Positions 5,328 through 5,334 of a stretch of DNA of 5,334 nucleotides are shown here, in pieces. Position 1 is the stretch's first letter, and each line of letters opens with the position of its first letter. The stretch spans positions 203-5,536 of the forward strand of contig DMVM01000018.1 of the NCBI GenBank assembly GCA_003476705.1, given 5' to 3'. The notes below the pieces were generated by a model. That model did no database searches, was not told the DNA's origin, and saw nothing but the letters and a program-made list of their open reading frames with translations. Both the position numbers and the translations under genes were made by a program. Source of the DNA: Coprothermobacter sp. (lineage in GTDB: Bacteria > Coprothermobacterota > Coprothermobacteria > Coprothermobacterales > Coprothermobacteraceae).

Positions 5328-5334
5328 AGTTTGC
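5324..5334 (+). CDS. start of the next operon gene (partial), possibly mtaB
   Basis: An ATG at 5324 overlaps the rsmE stop in an ATGA arrangement, with AAGGG (5311-5315) 8 bases upstream as ribosome site. Only MKF plus two bases are in the window. In many Firmicutes rsmE is followed by mtaB, the tRNA t6A37 methylthiotransferase, whose N-terminus often begins in a similar way, so mtaB is a guess from gene order only. Confidence 0.5.

Overview
The window reads as a bacterial chromosome segment, most likely from a Clostridia-type Firmicute or a related anaerobe. The reasons are tRNA genes that encode their own CCA ends, strong AGGAGG-type ribosome sites, sigma-A-like promoters, use of TTG and GTG starts, and an HrcA-family gene followed by prmA and rsmE. 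The species cannot be named from the sequence alone. By eye the DNA is moderately AT-rich.

Left part (1-1500): the window opens inside a tRNA cluster, with the last 20 bases of a probable tRNA-Gly and then a complete tRNA-Cys (GCA). About 460 bases without a convincing gene follow; they hold a weak terminator-like hairpin, an inverted pair of 20-bp repeat units and a good promoter. That promoter serves a two-domain protein, an N-terminal SnoaL/NTF2-like domain joined to a C-terminal GNAT acetyltransferase domain.

Middle part (1501-2316): the remains of a second, different GNAT acetyltransferase gene, readable only by switching frame several times. After it comes an array of four degenerate 20-21 bp direct repeats. 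The same unit occurs about 1.9 kb away at 213-260, there as an inverted pair. A short set of 10-bp repeats follows the array.

Right part (2317-5334): a minus-strand gene of the adenosine-specific kinase family (PF04008) is divergent from a tight plus-strand operon: a diverged HrcA-family regulator, prmA (ribosomal protein L11 methyltransferase), rsmE (16S rRNA U1498 methyltransferase), and the first bases of a fourth gene that overlaps rsmE by ATGA. In many Firmicutes hrcA is separated from prmA by grpE-dnaK-dnaJ; here hrcA and prmA overlap directly. No CIRCE operator is visible. The hrcA-like gene appears to be read from an extended -10 promoter so close to its ATG that the mRNA would be nearly leaderless. 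The operon's shared theme is ribosome modification under a heat-shock-type repressor, while the left and middle parts look like accessory, decaying DNA.

I do not see a new defence, mobile or multi-gene system. The most unusual items are the 20-bp repeat family in two arrangements, the chaperone-less hrcA-prmA-rsmE operon with its near-leaderless start, the SnoaL-GNAT fusion, and an RsmE with changed residues in a normally conserved motif.
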